Part shown: positions 1 to 5,335 of the stretch, one piece after another
How the letters are laid out: each line of letters opens with the position of its first letter
Position numbering within the stretch: position 1 is the stretch's first letter
Origin: Legionellales bacterium
GTDB taxonomy: Bacteria > Pseudomonadota > Gammaproteobacteria > PIVX01
Reading direction: 5' to 3'
Assembly (NCBI GenBank): GCA_013215905.1
Contig: JABSQI010000065.1
Span: 1 to 8,086, forward strand
DNA: 8,086 nt
Translations under genes and position numbers: made by a program
Notes under the pieces: generated by a model
What the model was told of the DNA's origin: nothing
Database searches by the model: none
What the model saw: only the letters and a program-made list of their open reading frames with translations

Positions 1-99
1 AAATTAGCTAATAGAGCATTCAAAGCAGTATACTCTTATGCGATAGGTCTTAGAGGCAAGCCAAGGTTTAAAGGTTTGGATAATTTATTTTTCATTTGA
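1..99 (+). pseudogene. Truncated TnpB/OrfB-type transposase fragment (IS605/IS607 family), 5' end outside window
   Basis: Frame 1 is open from the window edge to a TGA at 97-99. Its translation includes ANRAFKAVYSYAIGLRGKPRFKG, shown here by its two hallmarks: the NRAF..A helix and RGKPRFKG. This is the typical segment in the N-terminal third of TnpB/OrfB proteins, the RNA-guided nucleases of IS200/IS605 and IS607 elements. After PRFKG the similarity stops, the frame reads GLDNLFFI and ends, and the last 15 bases lie over the 3' end of the minus-strand gene. All RuvC-like catalytic residues and the zinc finger of TnpB lie further downstream in the family, so this copy cannot be active. I read it as an insertion-sequence relic whose 3' part was lost at a junction around 70-84. 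The short length limits certainty. Confidence 0.6.
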
Positions 100-3000
100 T
101 GAATCTGCCAGCTTTAATTTAACTAGATTAATATTTTGTTGAAATTTTATAAGGATATCTTTATTGGTTATGGTAGCTTCTACCTGTTCTGCCAAGATTA
201 AAGCTTTTTGATATTGGATTAAAGCTTGCTTGGTATTGTTGTTAATTTCATAGGCTTGACCTAATAGGTAGTGATATCTTGCTACGAAATGATTATCATC
301 TCCAAATATTTTTTTAGCAAACTCTAGGGCTTGTTGGTAGTATCTAATAGCTTCATTTTTATTTTTAGTGATTATGGTAGGCCATGCAATAGCAGGGGTA
401 TAATCCTGTGACATTGCTTGTGGTAAGTGGTCTTTAAAGTGAGGGCGTAAAATGCTGTATGTTTTTTCTATTTTAGATAAGGCTATTTTATAGTTTGCTA
501 GTTGCTCATGTGATAGAGCCAGAGTATATAACGGGCTTCCAAGAGATAAATGATTATGAGATTTATAATAGAACTCTCTAATAGTTAAGTCTTTTTCTAA
601 CCATTGGATGGCCTCAAGGTAATTGCCCATACTAAATTCTACTAATCCTAGCCCTTGGTAGATTATTCCAGTTGATATATGGGATGGATTGTTATAATGG
701 TCTTGGTTGATTTTTAGGGTTTTTAAAAATAGTTGTTTGGCTTTAGTGAAATTGCCGAGACTCCACTCAAGAACTGCTAGGTTTTGATATGGCCAAACTG
801 TTGAAAGGAAATCATCAGGGTTGTTATGCTTTAATATATCTAGTGCTTCTGTGAGAAGTGCTCTAGCTATTGCATGATTGCCCACATATAATTCTAGAAC
901 TCCTGCGCTAGACATAACCCCATACAGGTTGGGGTTATTGGAATCGCTGATAATTTTTTGTTTGATTACAAGAGCTTTTTGGAAAAGTTTTTTAGATTCT
1001 TCAAAAGAGCCAAGTTTAAGTTCCATTGCGCCAAGCCCCGATAGAGTATTAGCTATATTTATGTTATTTTCGTCTTTGTAGTGGTTGGTTTGGATATCTA
1101 GGGCTTGTAGGTATAGGGATTTAGATTTAATATAGTTTCCTAATGCAGATTCCGTTCTAGCAAGATTATTAAGAGTATCAGCTAAGTTAATATTTTTGTT
1201 GTCTTTGTAGTGAGATTGTTTTATTTTTAGGATTTTTTTGTATAAAAAATTAGTGTTAGGATAATTGCCAAGCTTTAATTCTAATTGTGCTAAGTGGTTT
1301 AATATATTTACTAGTTTAATATCCTCTTTATTTTTATAGAGGCTTTCTTGGATGTTTAGAGATTGTATTAGTAGCTCATAGGCTAAATCATATTGACCGA
1401 AATATCTAGCTACGACTGCATAGTTATCTAATAGGGTTGCAGTTGTTATATCTGGCGGTGCGTATTTAGCTAATACATTGATATGAGACAAGAAGGATTT
1501 GGCTTTGCTCCAAGTGCTTGGTTTGCTTTTATCGAATTTTGCAAAAAACTGTTTAGCAAGATTAATAGTTTTGTTAAGCCATGTATTGTCTTTAGATTTA
1601 TTTCTAAGTATTTCTTGCAAAAATTCATGGATTTTAAAAGATTTTTTATTTTTGTTTGCAGTTATTAAGGAATATTTTGCTAGCTGGTCGATGGCTATTA
1701 GTTTCTTATCTATTGGGAGATAATCAAAAAACTTTGTATTGATATTGATGGATTTCAAATAGGCTGATATAAATAGTATGTCTTTTGCCCCATCCTCTAT
1801 ATTAGAAAGAGAGATATCTAATGTTTGTTGTATGGGTTGATTGTCTTCTTTTTGATTTTTTGTATTGTACAGATTTATATAATCATTGATATTAGTGTTC
1901 TGTGTAATATAGGCTACAGCTTGCTTTAAGGCTAGCGGATAATGCTTAACAAGGGTTATTAATTTTGTGATATCTTCATTTGATTCATTAGGGAGTTGTT
2001 TTTTTACAAACTGTTTTGCTTCAATTGGGCTGAATATGTCTAGTATAAAGGTGTTTGCATTCCAATCTTTGTGTCTTGTACTAATTAGGATATCTATATT
2101 AGTATCAAATGACCATTGTTGATGCAGATTAGCAATATATTGCTGTACAGATTGTTCGTTGGGCGCATTATCTAAAACTATTAAGACACTATTGACGTTA
2201 TGTTTTGTGTGTAGAGATTGATGAACTAATCTTTTAATAACCTCTTGATTTTTGTTAGCTGTATCAATTCCAAGGTTTTTAGCTATATCTATGTATGAAT
2301 TATCTAGACTGTCTTTGGTATGGGCATTAATCCATAGGATGGCTTGGTATTGATTAGTTTCTAAGGCACGGTAGGTATATTCTGTTAGAAGCTCTGATTT
2401 ACCAACTCCACCGACACCTGCTATGACTTGGATTGCCATATCAATATTAGTTGTATTTAGATTTTCTTTGATTTGTTTGATGATGTCTTCACGACCAGTA
2501 AAATTCCTATTTTTATGCGGAAGGTTATATACAAGAGTTTCTCTGCTTATTTCTACTGTTGGTTGTTTTGCTGGAAAGAATCCAATGTATGTTGCAAGAA
2601 TGGCGGATATGCCGATAATGCTTGCAATGATAATAGTTCCCCATGAATTATTAGGTTTTTTGACTTGGGGGATTTCTTGTTTTTGCAGTTCGATGACTTC
2701 TTTGTAGATGGGACTATTTTTAAAAAAAGTAATGTATTTTAGCAAGTTATCATTGCGGTTAAGTTTTTTAACTTGAGGATAACGGTTAATTAAGAATTTA
2801 ATAATATGATGGTAGAACTCTATTAGATTATCTGGATTATAAAACAATATGTTATCTAAGCCCTGTTGTTTCTCTCCAAGACAGATGAAGATTGCTCTAT
2901 TATCATTAAGCTTATCAAGTTGCTCGGCGTTCTTTGATATATGCAAACAGAAATCATTTTTTTTGAGGCTCTTTTTGGTTCGTGGATAATTCTTAGATAT

Positions 3001-3408
3001 TTTTCTAGTATGTAGATTGACTCCTAACGCTTTGATTGCATTAGATATATAGTCTACTCCAGGTTCTTGCTTATCACAAAAAATAGAGCATGCGCAGTAG
3101 ATATTTAGCTTAGATAGTGCTTTAAATATTTGTTTGGCAATTATATTGTACTGCTCAGAAATGAAATATTGCTCGAAAATCTTGCGGAGTTCATTAACTT
3201 CTTGTTTTGTCAGGGTATCAAGAAACTTGCTGATCCCTTCTTTATCCTGTGATTTGGTTTTGTTTTTAACATTTGTTATATGAGTTCTAATAGATTTCTC
3301 ACTTATTGCAAGTGCTTTTGCCAGAGCTTTGTGTGAATTAATCTGGTTTGAAAAACAACCAAGGATAATTTTTTCTGTTCGAGTGAATTGAATATTTTTT
3401 AAGCTCAT
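85..3408 (-). CDS. Membrane-anchored STAND protein: LuxR-like HTH, alpha/beta region, TM segment, NB-ARC ATPase and TPR repeats
   Basis: This is a protein of 1107 residues when started at the ATG at 3408. A TTG seven codons upstream (3429) is also in frame; neither has a clear Shine-Dalgarno. Domains in order: a LuxR-like HTH at about 8-60 (TRTEKIILGCFS, then KALAISEKSIRTHITNVKNK); an unassigned alternating beta/alpha region at about 100-212; one hydrophobic segment at about 256-278 (IIIASIIGISAILATYIGFF); an NB-ARC module at about 300-610; then many TPR units of about 42 residues to the end, of kinesin-light-chain type (LGNY...SLYLQALDI). NB-ARC motifs visible are FTGRED, Walker A GVGGVGKSE, Walker B VLIVLD, the sensor ISTR, the GLPL-like HYPLAL and an MHD-like IHEFL. 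The family consists of ATP-dependent signalling switches that oligomerise on ligand sensing, with TPRs as the usual sensor. Ligand and output are unknown. Regulation, self-defence or host interaction are all possible. It is transcribed divergently from the Fis-like genes. Confidence 0.9.
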   Translation of the reverse strand: MSLKNIQFTRTEKIILGCFSNQINSHKALAKALAISEKSIRTHITNVKNKTKSQDKEGISKFLDTLTKQEVNELRKIFEQYFISEQYNIIAKQIFKALSKLNIYCACSIFCDKQEPGVDYISNAIKALGVNLHTRKISKNYPRTKKSLKKNDFCLHISKNAEQLDKLNDNRAIFICLGEKQQGLDNILFYNPDNLIEFYHHIIKFLINRYPQVKKLNRNDNLLKYITFFKNSPIYKEVIELQKQEIPQVKKPNNSWGTIIIASIIGISAILATYIGFFPAKQPTVEISRETLVYNLPHKNRNFTGREDIIKQIKENLNTTNIDMAIQVIAGVGGVGKSELLTEYTYRALETNQYQAILWINAHTKDSLDNSYIDIAKNLGIDTANKNQEVIKRLVHQSLHTKHNVNSVLIVLDNAPNEQSVQQYIANLHQQWSFDTNIDILISTRHKDWNANTFILDIFSPIEAKQFVKKQLPNESNEDITKLITLVKHYPLALKQAVAYITQNTNINDYINLYNTKNQKEDNQPIQQTLDISLSNIEDGAKDILFISAYLKSININTKFFDYLPIDKKLIAIDQLAKYSLITANKNKKSFKIHEFLQEILRNKSKDNTWLNKTINLAKQFFAKFDKSKPSTWSKAKSFLSHINVLAKYAPPDITTATLLDNYAVVARYFGQYDLAYELLIQSLNIQESLYKNKEDIKLVNILNHLAQLELKLGNYPNTNFLYKKILKIKQSHYKDNKNINLADTLNNLARTESALGNYIKSKSLYLQALDIQTNHYKDENNINIANTLSGLGAMELKLGSFEESKKLFQKALVIKQKIISDSNNPNLYGVMSSAGVLELYVGNHAIARALLTEALDILKHNNPDDFLSTVWPYQNLAVLEWSLGNFTKAKQLFLKTLKINQDHYNNPSHISTGIIYQGLGLVEFSMGNYLEAIQWLEKDLTIREFYYKSHNHLSLGSPLYTLALSHEQLANYKIALSKIEKTYSILRPHFKDHLPQAMSQDYTPAIAWPTIITKNKNEAIRYYQQALEFAKKIFGDDNHFVARYHYLLGQAYEINNNTKQALIQYQKALILAEQVEATITNKDILIKFQQNINLVKLKLADSSNEK

Positions 3409-3463
3409 TTTGGGGTTTTCTATTAGCAATATATTTAGTGTAGCTCATGTGAAGATGGGATTG

Positions 3464-3520
3464 TTTTTTCTTGATATGTCCGAAAAACATTTTTTTATTT
3501 TCGGACATATCAAGAAAAAA
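3464..3520. repeat. Perfect 23-bp inverted repeat with 11-bp spacer
   Basis: The arms 3464-3486 and 3498-3520 are perfectly complementary (core TTGATATGTCCGAAAA and its complement TTTTCGGACATATCAA), separated by an A/T-rich 11-bp spacer. The outer ends are a T run on the left and an A run on the right. It lies 56 bp upstream of the ATG of the minus-strand STAND gene and just downstream of that gene's best -10 box, so it could form a hairpin at the very 5' end of that mRNA. It is not between convergent genes, so a simple bidirectional terminator would be oddly placed. Alternatives are a large operator or the remnant of a small inverted-repeat element. Confidence 0.85.
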
Positions 3521-3521
3521 A

Positions 3522-3527
3522 ATTATA
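3522..3527 (-). promoter_or_regulatory. Candidate -10 box (TATAAT) of the STAND gene
   Basis: Read on the minus strand this is a perfect TATAAT, with very A/T-rich DNA upstream but no convincing -35 hexamer at 16-18 bp. Transcription would begin about 3515, inside the right arm of the 23-bp inverted repeat, giving a leader of about 107 nt before the ATG at 3408. A perfect -10 can occur by chance in DNA this A/T-rich. Confidence 0.4.
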
Positions 3528-3581
3528 GAGACAAGATATTGAAAAATATATTTATTTTCGGCTTTTGCGATTTTTGCTGAA

Positions 3582-3594
3582 ATCCTATTAGGAT
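3582..3594. promoter_or_regulatory. Palindrome ATCCTATTAGGAT abutting a -35 box, possible operator
   Basis: Two perfect 6-bp arms (ATCCTA / TAGGAT) flank one central T. The palindrome ends one base before the TTGACT proposed as the -35 of the Fis-like operon, a position suited to a dimeric regulator. Which protein binds is unknown. A weaker stem-loop (TTTCGGC at 3556-3562 with GCTGAAA at 3576-3582) adjoins it upstream. Confidence 0.35.
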
Positions 3595-3595
3595 G

Positions 3596-3625
3596 TTGAC
3601 TCCATTTGTTTAGGTGTTGTAGGAT
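3596..3625 (+). promoter_or_regulatory. Candidate sigma70-type promoter for the Fis-like gene pair
   Basis: TTGACT (3596-3601) matches five of six bases of the -35 consensus. After an 18-bp spacer comes TAGGAT (3620-3625), four of six for the -10. Transcription would start near 3632 and give a leader of about 185 nt containing the hairpin series at 3671-3787. This is the only reasonable promoter I see between the palindrome and the first Fis-like gene. Confidence 0.45.
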
Positions 3626-3670
3626 ATCTCTGATTAGAAAAGCTGTTTTATAGCTAATTTATAGGGTTAT

Positions 3671-3787
3671 AGGCAACGACATTAGAGGTACGAACTCTAA
3701 TGTCGTAATAAGATTCATACGAATAATCTTAAGCTCAGGTTATCAAAGGTTAGCTTGAGTGTAAAGAAGAAATTGTATCTTTTGCCT
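3671..3787 (+). promoter_or_regulatory. Structured 5' leader A: three hairpins upstream of the Fis-like operon
   Basis: Hairpin A1 is a perfect 12-bp stem, ACGACATTAGAG (3676-3687) with CTCTAATGTCGT (3695-3706), and a 7-nt loop GTACGAA. Hairpin A2 is a 7-bp stem, TAAGATT (3709-3715) with AATCTTA (3725-3731), and a loop CATACGAAT. Hairpin A3 pairs CTTAAGCT (3728-3735) with AGCTTGAG (3752-3759), including one U-G pair. Its left arm overlaps the right arm of A2, so A2 and full A3 exclude each other. AGGCAA (3671-3676) can pair with TTGCCT (3782-3787) and close the whole set. TACGAA occurs in the loops of A1 and A2 and again at 3801-3806, next to the ribosome binding site. No U-tract follows, so it is not a standard terminator. 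I do not recognise a known riboswitch. Confidence 0.55.
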
Positions 3788-3817
3788 TAAGTTATTGTTT
3801 TACGAAAAGGTGATAAG

Positions 3818-4279
3818 ATGCAAGAGATAAATCAAAATATAGAGCAAGCCAAAGATGGGTTGCGTCAAAGTCTAATACCTCTTGTTAGAGATGGTTATAG
3901 CTACCAGCAAGTTTTTGAGTTAGCGTTTGATGTCTTGGTCAAAGATTCTGGAATATCAGATATTGTTCTTAGAGAAGATATCAAAATTAATAAGCTTAAT
4001 GAAATCAAAAATATTGTACTTGGCATGTTAGAGTCTGGGTTAACCGATGATAAGCTTGCTGTATTTATAGAAAATTCTGTGATTTTTGCAGTGATGGAGT
4101 ATACAGGCGGTAATCAAGTAAAAGCTGCTAAGGTTCTTGGTTGGTCACGTGGGACATTAAGGACAAAATTAACCTCTTATTTTGGGACGACTCAGCTTGG
4201 TGGTGTTTTTCAGCGTAGTCTAAAGAAATTTAGGAAAAGAAAACAGGTTATTGATAACTTATGTGTGAGGGAAGATTAA
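3818..4279 (+). CDS. Fis-type DNA-binding protein, long N-terminal form
   Basis: A 153-residue protein. Residues about 86-120 form a Fis-type HTH (HTH_8): SVIFAVMEYTGGNQ followed by VKAAKVLGWSRGTLRTKL, close to the E. coli Fis pattern [24 protein letters not shown]. The first 85 residues have no recognised domain and look helical. In Fis the equivalent region mediates dimerisation. It ends in a basic tail (RSLKKFRKRK) after the HTH. At 153 residues it is longer than classical Fis (98). The start is supported by AAAAGGTG five to six bases upstream. It sits two bases ahead of a second, shorter Fis-like gene and is probably co-transcribed with it. Expected role: DNA bending and transcriptional control, perhaps of neighbouring genes. 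Not the housekeeping fis, which normally follows dusB. Confidence 0.85.
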   Translation: MQEINQNIEQAKDGLRQSLIPLVRDGYSYQQVFELAFDVLVKDSGISDIVLREDIKINKLNEIKNIVLGMLESGLTDDKLAVFIENSVIFAVMEYTGGNQVKAAKVLGWSRGTLRTKLTSYFGTTQLGGVFQRSLKKFRKRKQVIDNLCVRED

Positions 4280-4281
4280 TT

Positions 4282-4551
4282 ATGCAAGATTCTATTAGAC
4301 ATCAAGGTGAGACGCATATTAGCTATGTTGCTTGTGAAATGTTAAAGCATGGAGCAATTATTGGCGATTGTATTTCTTTTGTGGAGAAGCCCCTATATTT
4401 AGCTGCATTAAGACATGCAAAAGGCAATCAAGTTAAAGCTGCTAAGTTGATCGGAGTTGCAAGGCAGACTTTTAGGAAAAGAATATTTTTTTATTTTGGA
4501 AGCACTAAGCCGAATTTAGAGTTTTATGACATGAGGAAATATAGTGATTAG
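4282..4551 (+). CDS. Fis-type DNA-binding protein, short form
   Basis: An 89-residue protein, similar in size to classical Fis. Residues about 34-72 carry the Fis C-terminal motif: FVEKPLYLAALRHAKGNQ followed by VKAAKLIGVARQTFRKRI. The V-E-x-P-L lead-in is the one seen in E. coli Fis (VEQPLLDMV). It shares GNQVKAAK and a YFG(S/T)T end with the gene just upstream, so the two are likely tandem paralogues that may form heterodimers. I chose the ATG at 4282, preceded by GAGGGAAG. An in-frame ATG at 4261 would overlap the upstream gene by 19 nt and lacks a good ribosome binding site. The N-terminal 30 residues differ from Fis and no function can be assigned to them. Confidence 0.85.
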   Translation: MQDSIRHQGETHISYVACEMLKHGAIIGDCISFVEKPLYLAALRHAKGNQVKAAKLIGVARQTFRKRIFFYFGSTKPNLEFYDMRKYSD

Positions 4552-4678
4552 TGTTGTATTTGAGTCATATATAGTAGAGGGAAATAGAGCTAGAAAAGAT
4601 CGTGCAGCTTTAATTATGTATAATTTGATCTGGAGCAAAGCAAGATTTAAAAATATTTTGAAAATTTTATTTTTTTTG

Positions 4679-4707
4679 TTGACAGATTTTGGGAATGCTT
4701 ATAGAGT
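4679..4707 (+). promoter_or_regulatory. Candidate strong promoter of the ssb-like/luxR/symporter operon
   Basis: A perfect -35 box TTGACA (4679-4684) is followed by a 17-bp spacer and TAGAGT (4702-4707, four of six for the -10). It lies just after a run of eight T. Transcription would begin near 4714, directly at the start of the hairpin cluster, leaving a leader of about 240 nt before the SSB-like gene. The perfect -35 with optimal spacing makes this the best promoter in the window. The stretch 4552-4678 before it shows no supported gene. Confidence 0.55.
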
Positions 4708-4716
4708 GATAAATAA

Positions 4717-4805
4717 CGGTCACCGAGGTGGCGACCGCCACTTTAGAAAGATAGCTACTAACTATCTCCTAAAGTTAACACTAATAACTCAAGCAGGAGT
4801 CATTA
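4717..4805 (+). promoter_or_regulatory. Structured 5' leader B: consecutive hairpins with alternative pairing and a sequestered ribosome binding site
   Basis: The first element has two mutually exclusive forms: CGGT-CAC-CGAG-GTG-GCG-ACCG (4717-4737) or AGGTGGC/GCCACTT around a GACC loop (4726-4743, one G-U pair). The second is a 13-bp hairpin: ACTTTAG (4740-4746) and AGATAG (4749-4754) pair with CTATCT (4762-4767) and CTAAAGT (4769-4775) around the loop CTACTAA. The third pairs TAATAACTC (4782-4790) with GAGTCATTA (4797-4805), with eight of nine positions matched and loop AAGCAG. The third hairpin buries the GAG of the AGGAG ribosome binding site (4795-4799) of the small ORF at 4806. The GC-rich start stands out from the surrounding A/T-rich DNA. 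This looks like a regulated mRNA leader. I do not recognise a named RNA family. Confidence 0.55.
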
Positions 4806-4904
4806 ATGCTAAAAATAGCTTATACAAAACTTATATTTATTTCAATCAAAAATTGTTGGAAATCTTTAAGGAGTTTTCTAATTTTGATTTTGGTGAATTG
4901 TTAA
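4806..4904 (+). CDS. Possible small hydrophobic peptide (32 aa), hairpin-controlled
   Basis: An ATG follows the strong Shine-Dalgarno AGGAG (4795-4799) at a 6-nt spacing and opens 32 codons ending in TAA at 4902-4904. The peptide begins MLKIAYTKLIFISIK and ends RSFLILILVNC: two short hydrophobic stretches with lysines and an arginine between them, enough for one short membrane segment. The ribosome binding site is partly paired in a hairpin immediately before the ATG, and a perfect 7-bp hairpin covers the stop codon. It could be a leader peptide for the SSB-like gene 47 nt downstream, a small membrane protein or a type I toxin-like peptide. It could also be chance, since A/T-rich DNA readily yields hydrophobic ORFs. 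It overlaps, in another frame, an open frame upstream of the SSB-like gene. Confidence 0.35.
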   Translation: MLKIAYTKLIFISIKNCWKSLRSFLILILVNC

Positions 4905-4909
4905 TTCAC
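4893..4909. promoter_or_regulatory. Perfect palindrome/hairpin GTGAATT-GTT-AATTCAC
   Basis: Seven perfect base pairs flank a 3-nt centre, spanning the stop codon of the 32-codon ORF and lying 42 nt before the SSB-like start. In DNA this has the form of a dimeric-repressor operator; in RNA it is a small hairpin that could affect translation of the SSB-like gene. The bound partner is unknown. Confidence 0.4.
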
Positions 4910-4951
4910 AAATCGAGATTATTTTTAACCATTATAGAAAGGGATTTTCCA

Positions 4952-5335
4952 ATGAATGATGCAATACAAAAATATACTAATACGATTACCCTTGGCGGTG
5001 AAATAGCGGACAACGTCCAACTAATAAAAACTATTAATGGTCAGAGGATCGCAACTGTAGTTTTAGCGACAACTGATACCTATAAAAATTTATATACCAA
5101 CGAGCAAAATGAAATAGCAGAATTTCATAGGATAGTGTTCTTCGGTGAACTGGTAACCGATATATTGCAGTTTAAACTTGCCAATTTTATCGAGGTTACT
5201 GGTCAACTCCGTCAATGTTCAGAACAAAATTCATCTGGAGTAAAAAATTATTTTTCGGAGATTTGGGCAACGGATTTCAAGCAGATTAAGAATGAAAATA
5301 ACGTGGTAAATATAATGGGGGGGACGTATGAGTAG
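4952..5335 (+). CDS. Short single-stranded-DNA-binding-like protein (OB fold), no acidic tail
   Basis: A 127-residue protein matching the SSB core: TITLGGEIAD (first strand; compare VILIGNLGQDP), NGQRIATVVLATT (compare GGAVANITLAT), EFHRIVFFGEL (compare TEWHRVVLFGKL), then FIEVTGQLRQ (compare QVYIEGQLRT). The family binds ssDNA as an OB-fold oligomer in replication and repair. Two features differ: the aromatic before HR is Phe rather than the usual Trp, and the protein ends MGGTYE with neither the glycine-rich linker nor the acidic DDDIPF-type tip that recruits partners. It is therefore probably an accessory ssDNA/RNA-binding or PriB-like protein, not the cell's main SSB. The start at 4952 is chosen from the SSB N-terminus and GAAAGGGA eight bases upstream. 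The same frame stays open 136 codons further upstream to a GTG at 4544. Its end overlaps the LuxR start by 8 nt, implying translational coupling. Confidence 0.75.
   Translation: MNDAIQKYTNTITLGGEIADNVQLIKTINGQRIATVVLATTDTYKNLYTNEQNEIAEFHRIVFFGELVTDILQFKLANFIEVTGQLRQCSEQNSSGVKNYFSEIWATDFKQIKNENNVVNIMGGTYE

Noticed and set aside
878..2707. Several plus-strand open frames of 60-95 codons opposite the STAND gene
   Set aside because: They lie antisense within a clear long coding sequence with recognisable NB-ARC and TPR motifs, and show no own ribosome binding sites or known domains.
3671..3787. Known riboswitch (TPP, GEMM cyclic-di-GMP, SAM or lysine type) in the hairpin leader
   Set aside because: None of the conserved cores of these families that I know is present, and the downstream genes are regulators without the usual associated pathways.
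4651..4678. A/T-only inverted segments followed by a T run after the second Fis-like gene, resembling an intrinsic terminator
   Set aside because: The stem would consist only of A-T pairs (AAATA/TATTT around TTTTGAAAA) with no G-C pairs, so it is too weak to call a terminator. The T run more likely belongs to the promoter's upstream A/T-rich DNA.
4740..4775. Anticodon-arm-like hairpin with a 7-nt loop CTACTAA, suggesting a tRNA within leader B
   Set aside because: The loop has anticodon-loop form, but there is no matching acceptor stem, no D-arm GG motif and no T-loop TTCGANNC. The 13-bp stem is also too long for a tRNA anticodon arm.
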